This document shows positions 1 through 10,955 of a DNA stretch of 64,000 nt, in pieces. The stretch covers positions 40,122,426 to 40,186,425 of the forward strand of contig CP154955.1 in NCBI GenBank assembly GCA_039621445.1, written 5' to 3'. How positions within the stretch are numbered: position 1 is the first letter of the stretch; each line of letters starts with the position of its first letter. The position numbers and the translations under genes were made by a program. The notes beneath the pieces were generated by a model. The model made no database searches, was not told the DNA's origin, and saw only the letters and a list, made by a program, of their open reading frames with translations. This DNA comes from Euglena gracilis (taxonomy: Eukaryota; Euglenida; Euglenophyceae; Euglenales).

Positions 1-165
1 TGTGTGTTCTTCGCCATCACAAAATTGAATTCAGAGAAGTATTCCAAATGTTCCGAATATGGTATATAGGCCTTCGGCATTCACCATTCAGACACCCCGC
101 TCCCATGGCCTCGTGTGCTCAGGCAGCGCCGTGGATACGGTGCCCACTCACTTCCCCCACCTCAG

Positions 166-1190
166 GGGTGCTCATCCACGGCCTGCACATGGAGGGGGCC
201 CGGTGGGAGGCTGGGGCAGGGACCAGGCCACCCCTCTGGCTGTGGGCGGCGTTGTCGCCGACTTCCACACGTCTGCCACAACGACGGCCGACGTGGTTAT
301 TCTGGAGAGGAATGGAAGAGCGAAGCACTGTGGCATTGATGACGTGATCTTTCAGGCGGCCATTCGTCGACTGCAGGTTTTTGTTTAAGTCAAAAGACCT
401 CCCTGGGAGGGGGGTGGGTGGGTGGGTGGGTGGGTGGGTCCGGGGCTGGAAACCCCCGGGTGTGGGTTTCGGCGCGAAGCGTGGAACATTTGGGAAACGA
501 CCGTAGAAAGGGTCCCAGGCCAGGCTGGGTGGTCGGGGTCTTATTAAGAAATCTGGTCGACCCCCGCCCACTGGCTGGCCCCATTCACCCCGGGGCGGGT
601 CAGCGAACCCAACAACAAAGGGCCCGGCAATGAGGGAGGCCCTGGCGCGGGCCATCGCGGAGCCGCGGCCGAAGGAGCTGTTCGCGGCGATGCCCGTCGT
701 GTGGCTGCGGCCCGCGGCCAACCGGCCGCCCCCCGCGGGCCGCTACGCGTGCCCCGTGTACAAGACGCTGGCCCGCGCCGGGACGCTGTCCACCACCGGC
801 CACAGTACCAACTTCGTGCTGATGATGGACGTCCCCCCCGAGGCCCTGCGGCGGTGCCCGGGTCGGGGGCTGGCGGTGGGGGTCTGAACATTCGGATGCT
901 GGCTCCCTGTCACCATGCCCTACCCCCTCAAACACACTCTCATGTGTGACACGTGTGACACCCCGAACACACTCACGTCGACCCACACGGCTTGCACGCT
1001 GGCATGTGCGACAGCCGGCACAATATTCCGACGACCAGCATGTTTTCCAACCGCTGCGTTGTCGTCATCGGGTTTGGCCGGCCCAGGCCGTTCCCCCCAC
1101 CCCCAGCGCAGCGCTTCGTCCGCAAGCGGCACTGCGGAGGCCCACTGGATCCGGCGCGGGGTGGCCTGCTTCTGCGAGGTGGTGCTGTGA
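166..1190 (+). CDS. Dynein heavy chain, C-terminal exons (partial; gene starts before the window)
   Basis: Microtubule motor heavy chain; this part is the extreme C-terminal domain after the AAA+ ring. Exon 166-214 follows a pyrimidine tract and CAG and encodes GVLIHGLHMEGARWEAG. The next exon, from about 650 to about 870, encodes AEPRPKELFAAMPVVWLRP, then CPVYKTLARAGTLSTTGHST and NFVLMMDVP. The last exon ends EAHWIRRGVACFCEVVL with TGA at 1188-1190. These are hallmark strings of axonemal heavy-chain C termini (family pattern: GLF.(E/D)GARW, KEL, CP.YKT..R.GTLSTTGHS(T)NF, HWI.RG.AL.C.L). The gene implies a motile flagellum. Intron 215-649 is the nonconventional type. The junction between about 870 and 1108 is not resolved: a GT lies after CPG near 868 and AG sites lie at about 1101, 1107 and 1130. 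Family is confident; the exact isoform is not. Confidence 0.93.
215..649 (+). other. Nonconventional intron in the dynein heavy chain gene
   Basis: CAG at 217-219 and CTG at 642-644; CAGGG pairs with CCCTG. There is no GT-AG. Joining 214 to 650 gives WEAGAIAEPRPKEL in frame. The exact edge is ambiguous within a G run, and the in-frame join removes the CAG...CTG segment plus 7 nt rather than 8. Confidence 0.6.
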
Positions 1191-1412
1191 CTTTACCTCT
1201 CCTCCCTCTCTTGCCTCGCAGTGTCAACCGAGCTGAGGAAGCGCTTGCTGTGGCGCCTCTTTGCCGAAGCTCTGTCTGGGGTTTGTCTCTTGTCTGTAGA
1301 TCGCGTTGTGGATTGTTTTCGATGCCAACTGCCTGCTCTGGCACCCAGCACTCTCTCTCATTCAGTCAGGCGTTCATCTCTTTTTGCGCTTGTAACCTGC
1401 GTACCACAGAAT

Positions 1413-1749
1413 CATACAATCACTTAGTCACTGCCCCCTCAGCCCCCCCCCCCCCCCCCGGGGGGGGGGGGTGGCTGGGTTTTTTCGAGTGACTGACTGG
1501 TTTTTGGCCCGGACCCCCTCCCCCCGGGGGGGGGGGGGTCGGCAAAAAACCACAAAAGTGACCCGGCGCCGAAGGCGCCGGAAAAAAATTTTGGCCTTTT
1601 TTCATGTTTTGGGTCAAATTTCCTTTGGATTCCAGAGTGGTCGACCCCCCCCCCGGGGGTAGTGACTGACTGGCTTCCCGAAAAAAGTGACTGGCTGGTT
1701 TTTCAAAAAATGGAGTGACCCCTCCGGGGGGTTGGTAAAAAATTGTATG
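1413..1749. mobile_element. MITE-like element, 'GACTGACTGG' family
   Basis: Ends CATACAATCACTTA and (reverse complement) CATACAATTTTTTA. Inside are a C/G run, GTGACTGACTGG, the central hairpin GGCGCC-GAA-GGCGCC near 1567, a second C/G run and AGTGACTGAC. Flanks CACAGAAT and CACAAATG are a poor 8-bp match (5/8), so the insertion is probably old. Confidence 0.75.
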
Positions 1750-2429
1750 CACAAATGACAACCAATTGACCATGAATTTCATTTTGGAATATGTGCCACT
1801 TGCTGGCATTATATTGCAACCACCGGCAACTGTTGCAAGCCAAAGTGCAGATGCATTTCTGTTTGATGCAGCGTGATATAAGGCCCATTCAGTCGAATTG
1901 TCCCCTTTTGATCCCTTGAAAAAAGAGGGTGTCCAGGGTTCAGATGTGGTTTGTCATAAGGAGTTGGGACCACATCCCAATCCTCCTGGGTTCCAGACGG
2001 GGGATGGTACCCCGGACCCCTCTCCGTCAAGGTATCCTCTTCCGGCTCTGTCATTCAGGATACTTTGGCATTTTTGTCAAAACCTTGATTGTTTCAAAAC
2101 CACATCTTTGTCGATTTGGAGGGGAAGAGACTTTTTTTTTTCTGACCGGTGCTTCGCAGTGGGCAGAAAGTTCGTTCATTTTTGGGGGGGGCAGCGGGTT
2201 GTCTTAACTGTCTGTAAGGCAATTTTTTTTTAAAATGTTGCGAATACCATAAAGACACCGGCATGACGTACAGTGAAAAGTGATGTGCGGATGTATGGAA
2301 AGGTTTGAATCATACCATTGCTTTGGGGGGGATTTGACAGGAAAAAATGATGGGAAAAAGTACGTGGATTCCCAGCATTTTGTTTCCTGTCGTTTTGTCC
2401 GGACCAGGGCGGTTCGTAAGGGACGGGAT

Positions 2430-2830
2430 TTTTTTTTTTAGTTAAGCACCGCCCCCTTGAGGACTGCCCCCACCAGCACCAATTTTTGGACCCCCAAAAA
2501 TTTTTCCGGCGCCTTTGGCGCCGGGGTTTTTTTTGACCCATTTTGGGACCCATATGGGAGGTCCCCCCCAAAACCCCTCAAAACCCCATTTTTTCACAGC
2601 TTCCAAAATTTCAAGAGAAAAAATGTCAGTAAAAATTTGACTGTGCCAAAATTTGGTCCACTTTTTTTGACCTTCGTTATTTTCCACCCCCCCCCCAAAA
2701 AAAATTCAAATTTAACCCTGAAATTTTTGAGATTTTTTTTGTGAACAAAATGTGGTTTTCCATCAAAAAAACATGTATTTGGGGTTCATTTTTCAAAAAC
2801 AGGGTCGACTATTTTTGAGAACAATTTTAT
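2430..2830. repeat. Dispersed repeat with GGCGCC-TTT-GGCGCC hairpin
   Basis: Starts with a T run, then a hairpin near 2507, then T-rich sequence with the string TTCGTTATTTTCCACCCCC. Matching sequence occurs at about 28600-28900 and 51080-51730. Ends were not resolved. Confidence 0.6.
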
Positions 2831-2859
2831 GGGTTTCAAATTTGACTCCAAAAAAATTA

Positions 2860-3110
2860 CCAAAAATGTTGTGCAAGGTTGCAACAAAAGATGGAGAATT
2901 GTCAAAGTTGGCCAAAATTTGGCAAACTTCTTTGGCCAAATTTTTGGCCATTTTGGGCCATTTCGGTTAACTCTTGGCAAAAATAATGACCAGCAGTGGC
3001 AAAAAAGTGACAAACAGTGAGGCCAACTGGCCGAAAGTGTCCCAAAAATGCTCAAAAGTGGCCAAAAATGGTGAAAAGTAGCCAAAAATGGTTATTATTC
3101 GTCACTTTAT
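2860..3110. repeat. Dispersed repeat (ACAAAAGATGGA family)
   Basis: The stretch around 2880-2930 matches 22388-22440 nearly base for base over about 50 nt. Both continue into TTGGCCA-rich sequence and an AACTCTTGGCAAAAA string. Confidence 0.6.
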
Positions 3111-4686
3111 CAAAGGCGGGAATCCTACACCCCTGGTAACAAGTGGGGGGCACTTCCCATTGCGGAGTGGACGGAGAGTGACGCCTGCATGTAAAAAATC
3201 CATTTTTTTTCGGTTGAAGTGTATTGGGACAGGATTTTTTTTTTTTTAGTTAGGGACCGTCCTGGTATGGACTGTATGCACGACGTCCTTGGGGAGAGAA
3301 TTCAGATCGTACCATCGACCATTACCTACAACCGGGAGAGAGGCGGTCATTTTCTGCTCAAAAAAGTCATCTTGTCACTTTTGAAAACCAGTCACCTTTG
3401 CCCCCCCACCCCCACCCCCGCAGGCCACTCAGGCCGACTTGGTTCAAAATCAATGGATTTCCTCTAATTTTCGAAAAAAGTCAGGGGACTTCAGCGCCGC
3501 GTTGCAGCCAATTCACGATGACCTTCACAGGGCTGTTGGAGCCAAAACCAGTCCGTGGGTCATTCCGATAAAGCCAGTCAATCACCCCCCTCTGGGGCCT
3601 GTGCCCTTTCAACACCCTTTTAGAGGAGCCACGTTCACGGGCAGTCAAGTTTCTCACACAAAAGGCTGGGTCAGGACACATGGTCAATGCTGGGGTCTGT
3701 TTTTTTTTTATACAAAACCGCAAAAAAGGACACCCAGAACATCATTTTAACCATTTTTTTTTGGAAGTTTGAGTTGTTCTTTTGCCGATAATTTCGACAA
3801 TTTCACAATTGGTCATTTTTTCTGTCATTTTTGTCCGGACTGTAGCACTGTATTTTCAAGAATGGAACAAAAAATCTTCGGTTTTCTGTCCAAAGTGGTC
3901 ATAATTGGTGTTCAAGAAATCTGTTAATATGTTAATATTCGAGATAGAATATGTTAATTTTCTAAAAGCTAAAAGCAAAAGGTTTCCAAAGTATAAATTT
4001 TTTTTTAAAATCCATATTTATGTTTAATTATTCCTAATGACTGTGCATTTTCTTCGCATGGCTTTCCCTATGACAGACACCGGTGCCTTTCCTCTTGCCC
4101 GACCATTTGATACTTTCTGGTTAACGAGGGTTAGGGAAGACAGCTTGGATGTTCAATTGAGGATATTCTAGTTTTTCAACACCATTTGCCCAGGGTGCCG
4201 AAGTCCATGCATGAAGCCATGCAGCCGTCTCGTTCCTTTACAAAAAACGTGGTCCAGGAGTTCGGACCGCCATTTTTGTTACAAGTCACTTGTTTGACAT
4301 GTGGGGTCGGCAGCCGAAGTGGTTCTGCGGCGTGGGACATTTCATTTGCACAACGCTCAATTTTTCCCTGCGACCGACCCCAATGCCGACATTCTTTCCT
4401 GTGCAGACACTCCAATACACCCAGGTCCGACTGCCGGGGGGTATTGGAAATATTGCACCAGCGGGGGGAGCGGGCTAAGACATATGCCCAAAGGTGCCCA
4501 TGGGCTTGTTGGCACTCGGCCAAGGCACTTTCGGCCGAAACCCAGAAAAGGTCATTTGGGGGCAAATCTTCTGCCAAAAAAAAACAGGCACAACCCCTGG
4601 GGGTTGCCTGCCTGGACAGGCAACACAAAGAACCCTCCTTCCTGAGTGACATTCGATACAGCCCTTCATCGCTTCTTTGCGCTCTT

Positions 4687-4704
4687 CAGGGTCGAAGCCG
4701 TTCG
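4687..4704 (+). other. Conserved block upstream of RRM gene copy 1
   Basis: CAGGGTCGAAGCCGTTCG is identical to 22901-22918, which sits upstream of copy 2. Looser similarity continues for about 60 nt to AACTCAGCGGAGCC here and ATTCAGCTGAGAGCC there. In both places the preceding sequence is pyrimidine-rich and ends in CAG, so this may be the start of a shared 5' exon or leader. The function is inferred only from position and conservation. Confidence 0.45.
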
Positions 4705-5208
4705 CTTTTTTCCCTCCTGTGCCGTCGGTTGATGTGCGATGTGAACTCAGCGGAGCCTTCTGTCCGGGGCACTCTCTCTTCTTTTGGTTATGCTGGCCAT
4801 TGCGTTGTGTAGATAAAAGCGGGTGTGCTTGTAGTGGACCGTCGCCTCCGGCAACGGGGGGTCTGGTGGTGCGCTTCTATTTGGACCCACCTGCGAGATT
4901 TTTGTTGGCTTCCTTTAGAGACCCCATCAAAATGGGGGGTCGCGTTTGCAGCGGACTACCTCCTTCGGCGGTAGGACGCTTTTATTTGGACCCTGCGCTT
5001 TTATTGTGGGGCAATCCTAATATCATCATCTGGCAAACGTCTGTGATGCTTCCCATTTTTTCACCTCCAACTCCCAGCCATAACAGGTACTCAGCCCCGT
5101 CTCGGTGTAACGCACAACTGGAAGTTGCAATCTTGGCCCAAGCAAGCTATCCCCAGCTGTCTGGCCATTTTTCAGCCAAACTTTGCGATGCCCCGCCCCC
5201 CCCTGCAG

Positions 5209-8200
5209 CTGACCACCATTTTCCGGGTTTGCTGAACAGTGCCGGTCAGGGAGAAATTGGGGAGGAGTCGGTGCAGGGAGCGGCACCGCCTCGCAGCAGC
5301 CGTCCCCCGGGCGATGCGGCGCTGGGGGCTGTGACCGCCCCGCCCCTCCTGGTGGATGCGGCGGCGTGGTGCAACGTGTATGTGACGGGCCTGCCGGCCG
5401 GAATCACTCGCGGACAGGGGTCCCCCGGGGAACGACTTCTTGCGATACCCGGAACGCAGAACGCCTTTTCTCACGCGTTCGGTTGGATTCCCTGCTCCGG
5501 TGTGCTTCGTTGGGCCCATGAACTTCGTCAAATGACCATTTAGCCCTGGCCGCCAAATTCATCCAGTCCCTCCTCGCCTCACCCCCGCTCACCTCCTCTT
5601 CCGCCTCCACCTCCTCGGGGGTTGACCCATTCCAGGCGGCCCCTGCTCCCAAGCAACTGGTCGCCGCATTCGGGCAGTGCAGCACGGTGGTCAGCACCCA
5701 CGTCATTCTCCGGCGCAAGAAGTTTTCGCACAGGGAGCGATCCGACCCCATTTCAGCCGCCAGGCGGGGGGGGTGTCTATGGCTTGGCTCGTATGACATG
5801 TTTATGGTTTGACCTCTGTTATCCCAGTGCCACCTTTTCAGTGCTCTGATGAAGCCAAACATTTCCCACCACCCCGTGGCAGTGGGCTTACAACGAGAGC
5901 CAGACCGACGGCCGGTGCCCGGCCCCTGGCCCCACCAGTAGGCTTCGTGCAGTTCTCCACACCGGCCATGGCACAGCACGCGATCGCACAGATGGACGGG
6001 CAAGAGGTGGCGGGCTGCCGCGTGTCAGCCAGGCGGTGCGGGGGTGGGGGGCAGGCTTCCGGCGGGGAGTGCGTGCGCCTGCGCATACTGCAAAGGTTTT
6101 AAAGTCAGTTAATGAGTTTCTCACTCTGACAATTACCCTTAAGAGGTATTCAAGGCAAGTGGGCATTTTGTCTCTGCTAATGAGGGGATCAATATAAGTT
6201 AGCATTACAGTGAAACCAAAATTAAGAGAAGTGAAAATTATGGGAAATATATTACAGAAAAATGCTTATATTTTGGTAAAATTTTGATTTTTAAATTCAT
6301 TTGCAGATAATGAAGTTTAAAGTTCATTTGGAGATAATGAAATTTTTTATCTGTGTCATAATTTTTTGAGACGAGTACAGTCAAGGATCCTTTTGAGGTC
6401 AACTGATCAGAAGTGGGTGTTTTGCAGCGTCATATGCGTGTGGCCTCTGCTTTCCTGACCTCTTTTGTATTCTGTGTTTTGAAGATTTTTTTGGCAGCTA
6501 AATTCGGGGGGATTAAGAATTTAGCTGCCAATTTTTTTTTCAAGAATCAAGGGATCAAGAATTCACAGGGGGCGTATGGAAGACTCCGTTCCATGTCCGA
6601 CCCTGCGGATTTTTCGGTCCGTTCGGAAAAATCGAAACGCGCCGCATCCAGGCGAAATCGGTCGGATCCGGGGAGGTTCTCAAATTCCGGAAGAGGATTA
6701 GGGTTAGGATTGGCCCACTGAAAATTGGACTTTTTTGGAGGCCAAGTTAGGGTCCCTTTGGGAAGATTTTTAGTTCGCCTGTTTGTCGAAAGACGAAAAT
6801 TCCGCCTGAGTTCGTCCGGGATGCGGCCCATCTCCTCCCCCAACTTTCCAAAAAAGGGGCGCCGGTCAGAACCGTAACCCTATCCCAATCCATAACCCCA
6901 ATTTTCCCCGAAAGTCAGATGTGGGATGGGCCATACACCCCCCACCCCCTGTGAGTTTTTCAGGCTTCCGGGCCCTTGGGAATTCAGCTGCGATTTTGTT
7001 TTGCCGTAGCTTAAGGAGCTGTTGAAAGGTGCAGAGGGAAAAACAGCGTCTTTTTTTTGGGAAAGTTGCGGTGCTTTCCCAAAAATTCAGCTTTTCGTGA
7101 TTTGTTTGGACTGTGCTGTGCGCAATACAGATTATGCCAGAAAAAATGAGGAATTTACGGTTGCAAAGGGGATAATTGACAATGAGAAATTCGCCAACAA
7201 GACCCCGAAATTGACCCCCGTAAAAATGGCACCCTGAGCCCTCCCCTGGGGCCCCCGGGGATGGACAGGTGCCGCTGCTTTTTGAGGACGGTCGCCCCCC
7301 CCCCCCCCGGGGTGCTGTTGACAGGCTGGGGGGTTGGACACTTTGACCCCCCCCTAGGGGTTGGGTTTTGGGTTGGTAAAGCTGGAGCACACCCCCTGGT
7401 CCGAGGCGCCAGGGCTGCGAAAATGGTCATTTTTCCAATAATATGGCTGGGTGGACAGGCACCGGGGGCTGAAACCGACCACCCCCGTGGGTGGGGGGCG
7501 GTGCCTGCGGTGGGCCGGCACTGCATAACCCAAGGACCCCCCGGGGGGCTTTGGTACCGCGAACCTGTCAGGTGCTGACCCCTCAGTCCTGGAAACAACC
7601 TACGGAACCTCCGGCCATTCCCTCAACGGTCGCCTGCGGCCAGTTCGCTTGGCTCACCGGGACAAGGACAAGGGGATCCAGGCCAGTCCCGGCCCTGCCC
7701 TGGCGCTGCCTCACTGTCCTCCGGGGAAGGGCCGCGCTGGGGGCTGCCCCTTCCTGTCGACCGGAGCCTGGCCGCAGGACTCTCTGATCAGACCCCTCTA
7801 AAACCCACCTCCAAGCCCCCCACCCCGCCCGCCAAGTTGGGCCAGCGCCGGGCAGTGTACGCCGGGAAAGGGAAACAATTTCACCCCAAAGTGGCCAACA
7901 TTGCCCTGTCCATATTGGCCTCGGTATATACCCGAGTATACCCAGTATACCGCGGCGCCAGCCCCCAGGCTCTACGTGGGCCACCTGCCTGTCAAGGTGG
8001 GCGAGGCAGAGGTCCGGCAACTATTCGCAAAGTACGGCACCGTCCGCTGGATGAGACTGCTCCGCACAGGCCGCTCCGTGCCCCGCGACGTGCAGGGAGA
8101 CGTCCGCGAGAGGCATTTCCCTTCCCTGAGAAATAAACCCCGGCCACGTGTGGCCTGCTTCGAAAGCAAATTTGACGCAAGCTTTTCCCCTCGGATCAAA

Positions 8201-10955
8201 GCACGTTATCCTCAAGTAAGCCTGCAGGCCTGCACAAGAGGTGATCGATTAAATGAGTTGTCTCACTCAAAGCATCAGGGTGGGGAGTTCGGGTTTGGGA
8301 CGCTGGATTGCTGTTCATGCTCACTGCCATCCAAGCCCACCGACCTGTCCCCGGAACAGAGCATTCTTTTCCCATGCCACTCCTGCTCGTGTCTTTCCTC
8401 TTTCCTTTTTTTTTTTGCGAGACCTCTCCCAGCTGCCATTCTATCAGCGGTTTTTGGGCCACCCAGCTCGGTCCGGCGGCACGAGGAGTGTCCGGCCCGG
8501 CCCCGTGACGGGCCTGCCGCCCGCCAGCCGACCACAGGGGCGTTCTCCGGCGCCGCCCTCATCGAGTACGGCGCGTTGGAGGAGGCCACCGCGGCCCAGG
8601 CCGCGCTACACCACTCCCCCCTGCAGGCCACGGGTCCCCCGCCCTCGGTCGCCCCCCACCCACCCCCCCCACTGTACTCGTACCTGAGGTGCGAGACACG
8701 CGCTGCATGATGCACCATGGAGGGTTTTCTTAAATAAAAAAAAACCGGGAGGGTCCCCACCCTGGGGGGGGTCCCTCCCGGTTGCCAACTAGCAGCTCCC
8801 TTCCAGGCTGACGGAACTCCAATTGAATTCGGCCCATCCTTGATTGTTTGTGAGAGGGTATGGGAAAGTTTCCATCAGCTCAGCCCAACGGAGCCAACCT
8901 TTTTTTTGACAAACTGCCGGAATTTGACTTTTTTAAGAAAGTATTTGAAAATGGTCGAACATTGCTATTTTGGATCAAAGGTATTATCCCACATTTATGT
9001 CTGAGACTTAGCGGTCCCCCCCACCGACCCCACCTCCTGGGCTATCTCCACAGAATCCACGAGGACCACGTGGCACACGTGACACACATGACACCCATTT
9101 TCATGGCAGCTTTTTCTGACTCGCTGTGTTGGGTGGGGGGGGGGGGCGGCCGAGCCCCACTGGAGGTGAAGTTCGCGGAGTCAGAGGACGACTGCACCGC
9201 GCGGCGGTTTCGCCAGCCTAAGGCCCCAAGGGCCCCCCCGCCAACCCCGCCAGAGGACTGGTCCCCCTCCCCCTCCCCCTCCTCCTCGTCGTCTGCACCC
9301 AGTGAGGGCTCCTCCAACGTTTTACACCGGTCCTTGTTCATCGCCCTAAAGTTATGTGAGCACGTGGCAACGAATACACACACGGATACAACACGGATAC
9401 ACACACATGACAACGGATCACACCTCCGATCTGCCTTGTGAGCGCTTTCATACTCCCATTTTTTGTGCATGGATAAGGAACAGGGTGCAACCACACCATT
9501 GCTTAACATCTGTCCCACCGGGGGCGACTGACTGGTTTTTTCAGAGTGGCTGACTGGTTTTCTGGCCAAGAGCCCCCCCTGGGGGGGTGGGGTAGGCCTG
9601 AAAATGAAAAGTGGCTGGCCTGGCGCCGGAGGCGCCGGAATTTTTTTTGGATTTTTTGAGATTTTTTGCAAACATTGCCCTGCCAACATGAGCACACACA
9701 AGAGGGACTGATCCCCCAGGGGGGTAAAGTGACTGACTGGATTTTTGGGAAAAATTGTCTGAATGGTTTTTTCAGAGTGGAAAGTGACCCCGCCCTCCCC
9801 CCCGGGGATTGCTAAGGAATGGTGTGGGTGCATCCCCCTCCCCCCCCCCCCGAGAATTTGGCCAGCCCCAAAAGTTGGCCTCCAGGGTCTGTACTTGCAA
9901 CTGTGGCCTTGATGTGGGGGGTTGTTCACCCCCCCCCTCTGCCCCCTCTGCCCCCACCCCCCCCAGATTGGCCACCCCTAGGGTGGCCTCGTACCCCCAA
10001 ATGTCGAACCGGGGGGGAGGGCGGACAATCTGGCATGGGGCACCATTTTGGCTAACCTTGGCACTGGCCATTTTGGCTAACCTTGCACGGGAGTACAAAA
10101 TTTCCCAGGCCGAATGGCCAATCTGGGGGAATCATGTGGGGGGGGTGACTGCCCTGGCGTTTTGTGTGGATGTGCCTGATGATTGCCTGGGGGTTGACTG
10201 TAAGGTTGCCTGGGGGTTGCCTGTAAGGTTGCCTGGGGGTTGACTGTAAGGTTGCCTGGGGGTTGCCTGAGGTTTGGACTAGGAACTTTGGTCTTCGGTT
10301 ATAGGGCACCATTGGATGGCTCTAGGGCGATGCAGGGCGATGCAGGGCGATGCGGGGCGATGCAGGGCGATGCAGGGCGATGCGATGACCGAAGGTGCTT
10401 GCTGCCCGCCAACTGGAGCCCCTGAAAATATTGGTTTTTGGGGGAACTTGAGGTTTTTTTTGATTTGATTTTTTGATTTGATTTTTTTGACTTTTTTGAT
10501 TTTTGATTTTTTTTGATTTTTGATTTTTTGATTTTTTTTGATTTGACTTTTTTTTAAACCAGAAACCTGGCTGAAGCCAACCGGGGGGGACTGGCGCAAA
10601 ATCCTCACACGCCAGTCCCCCCCACCGGCCCGCACCGCTGGGAACCGCCCACCGCAGCCCGGAGTGGCCCTCCCCCCACCCCCGGTGTGTGCGGCGGGGC
10701 TCATCCCCCGCAGCCGGCGACGCCCCAGTTGCGCCGCTGGAGCTGCTGAGGGCCGCCTGTCCTCCGGTGCCTCCCGGCGCTTCTGGCAGCCGCAGTGCCG
10801 TGGCGGAGGTCCGGTGGGGTCGGGGTTTGGTCTGGCCGACGGGAATCCTGGAAACCCGATGGGGGGTGGCTGGGGCCCTTTCCCTGTCTTCCAGTGGTAC
10901 TGGTTTCAGGGAATTCCTTTGGCGTCGGGAGAGTTTCGTACAGGCTGCTTTTTAA
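5209..10955 (+). CDS. Two-RRM RNA-binding protein, tandem copy 1 (ELAV/CELF type)
   Basis: Predicted exons: about 5209-5411, 5651-5727, 5934-6026, 7642-7685, 7962-8063, 8523-8633, 9155-9296 and 10745-10955. RRM1: RNP2 NVYVTGLP, KQLVAAF, RRKKFSP, RNP1-like VGFVQF, AMAQHAIAQMDG, ending CRVSVRLAHRDKDKG. RRM2: RLYVGHLP, VRQLFAKYG, RNP1-like SGAALIEY, AAQAALHH, ending PLEVKFAESEDD, then a Pro/Ser-rich tail and a Pro-rich last exon (LRAACPPVPPGASG). The VKFAES strand followed by an acidic/basic tail is typical of the second RRM of ELAV and CELF proteins; a role in mRNA binding, turnover or splicing follows from the family. Nearly every junction is set by homology to copies 2 and 3. The N terminus is unresolved: the frame is open upstream but no in-frame ATG lies near. 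The stop at 10953-10955 assumes no further intron. Confidence 0.82.
5412..5650 (+). other. Nonconventional intron, present only in copy 1 (RRM1 alpha-1)
   Basis: CAG 5415-5417 and CTG 5643-5645; CAGGGG pairs with CCCCTG. Joining 5411 to 5651 gives ITR-KQLVAAF. The joined DNA matches 18 nt of uninterrupted copy 2 exactly (TCACTCGCAAGCAACTGG). Copy 3 also has no intron here. The putative TSDs are CTCGCGGA and CTCCCAAG; the exon-side parts together rebuild the empty site CTCGCAAG. Confidence 0.88.
5728..5933 (+). other. Nonconventional intron, RRM1 loop 3, copy 1
   Basis: CAG 5731-5733 and CTG 5926-5928. The join makes TCA and reads KKFS-PVGFVQF. The same site is interrupted in copies 2 and 3 in the same phase. 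No GT donor exists at the break. Confidence 0.87.
6027..7641 (+). other. Nonconventional intron before RRM1 beta-4, copy 1
   Basis: CAG 6030-6032 and CTG 7634-7636; CAGGCG pairs with CGCCTG. Joining 6026 to 7642 gives GCRVS-VRLAHRDKDKG in frame, matching copy 2. The 1.6-kb intron holds degenerate telomere-like motifs near 6700 and 6873 and C/G-run repeats at about 7230-7580. Confidence 0.88.
7686..7961 (+). other. Probable conventional GT-AG intron, RRM1-RRM2 linker, copy 1
   Basis: The acceptor GCCAG followed by CCCCCAGGCT is conserved in all three copies in phase 1 (7960-7961, 31625-31626, 60365-60366). A GT at 7686 keeps phase 1. The donor is weak and could lie elsewhere. Confidence 0.5.
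8064..8522 (+). other. Nonconventional intron inside RRM2, copy 1
   Basis: CAG 8067-8069 and CTG 8514-8516; CAGGCC pairs with GGCCTG. The in-frame join (CTC C plus GC CAG) needs 6 rather than 5 nt after CTG, the same offset as the homologous intron in copy 2. Copy 3 is uninterrupted here. Confidence 0.8.
8634..9154 (+). other. Probable conventional GT-AG intron before RRM2 beta-4, copy 1
   Basis: GT at 8634-8635 and AG at 9153-9154, phase 1, joining SPLQAT to APLEVKFAES. It contains a short perfect-arm hairpin (AACCGGGAGGG ... CCCTCCCGGTT) at about 8745-8784. Confidence 0.6.
9492..9826. mobile_element. MITE-like element, 'GACTGACTGG' family, with 8-bp TSD
   Basis: Ends CACACCATTGCTTA and (reverse complement) CACACCATTCCTTA. 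Flanked by GGTGCAAC (9484-9491) and GGTGCATC (9827-9834), 7/8. Contains the central GGCGCC-GGA-GGCGCC hairpin near 9623. Lies within intron 9297-10744. Confidence 0.85.
10183..10270. repeat. Tandem repeat, about 20-bp unit
   Basis: Alternating GTTGCCTGGGGGTTGACTGT and GTTGCCTGGGGGTTGCCTGT units, about four in a row. Confidence 0.8.
10325..10386. repeat. 10-bp tandem repeat (GCGATGCAGG)
   Basis: About six units of GGGCGATGCA and a variant, directly readable. Two similar GGCGATGC units occur near 36040. Confidence 0.85.
10440..10556. repeat. TTTTTGATTT low-complexity array
   Basis: Irregular repeats of TTTTTGATT over about 115 bp. Confidence 0.8.

Larger units (their letters stand above)
1191..5208. 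other. Intergenic region with repeats; no gene recognised
   Basis: Contains a MITE-like element (1413-1749) and diverged repeat blocks at about 2430-2830 and 2830-3110. The first is related to about 28600-28900 and 51080-51730, the second to about 22320-22700. A block at about 3116-3240 resembles 35400-35500. The open frames at 4176-4812 overlap on both strands and show no domain. A short block at 4687-4704 recurs upstream of copy 2. Confidence 0.5.
9297..10744 (+). other. Nonconventional intron before the Pro-rich last exon, copy 1
   Basis: CAG 9300-9302 and CTG 10737-10739. Phase 2 joins TCT GC to G CTG AGG. The CAG sits at the same phase and tail position in copies 2 and 3. The right end CGCCGCTGGAGC is nearly the same as in copy 3. 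It contains the MITE 9492-9826 and several tandem repeats. Confidence 0.68.

Noticed and set aside
4176-4812. Overlapping open frames of 158 (-) and 208 (+) codons
   Set aside because: Mutually overlapping, no domain, no shared position in the other gene copies; likely chance.
10042-10085. Two CCATTTTGGCTAACC strings resembling the dinoflagellate spliced leader
   Set aside because: Only about 12 nt match, they sit in a local duplicated tract within an intron, and no Sm site or leader structure follows.
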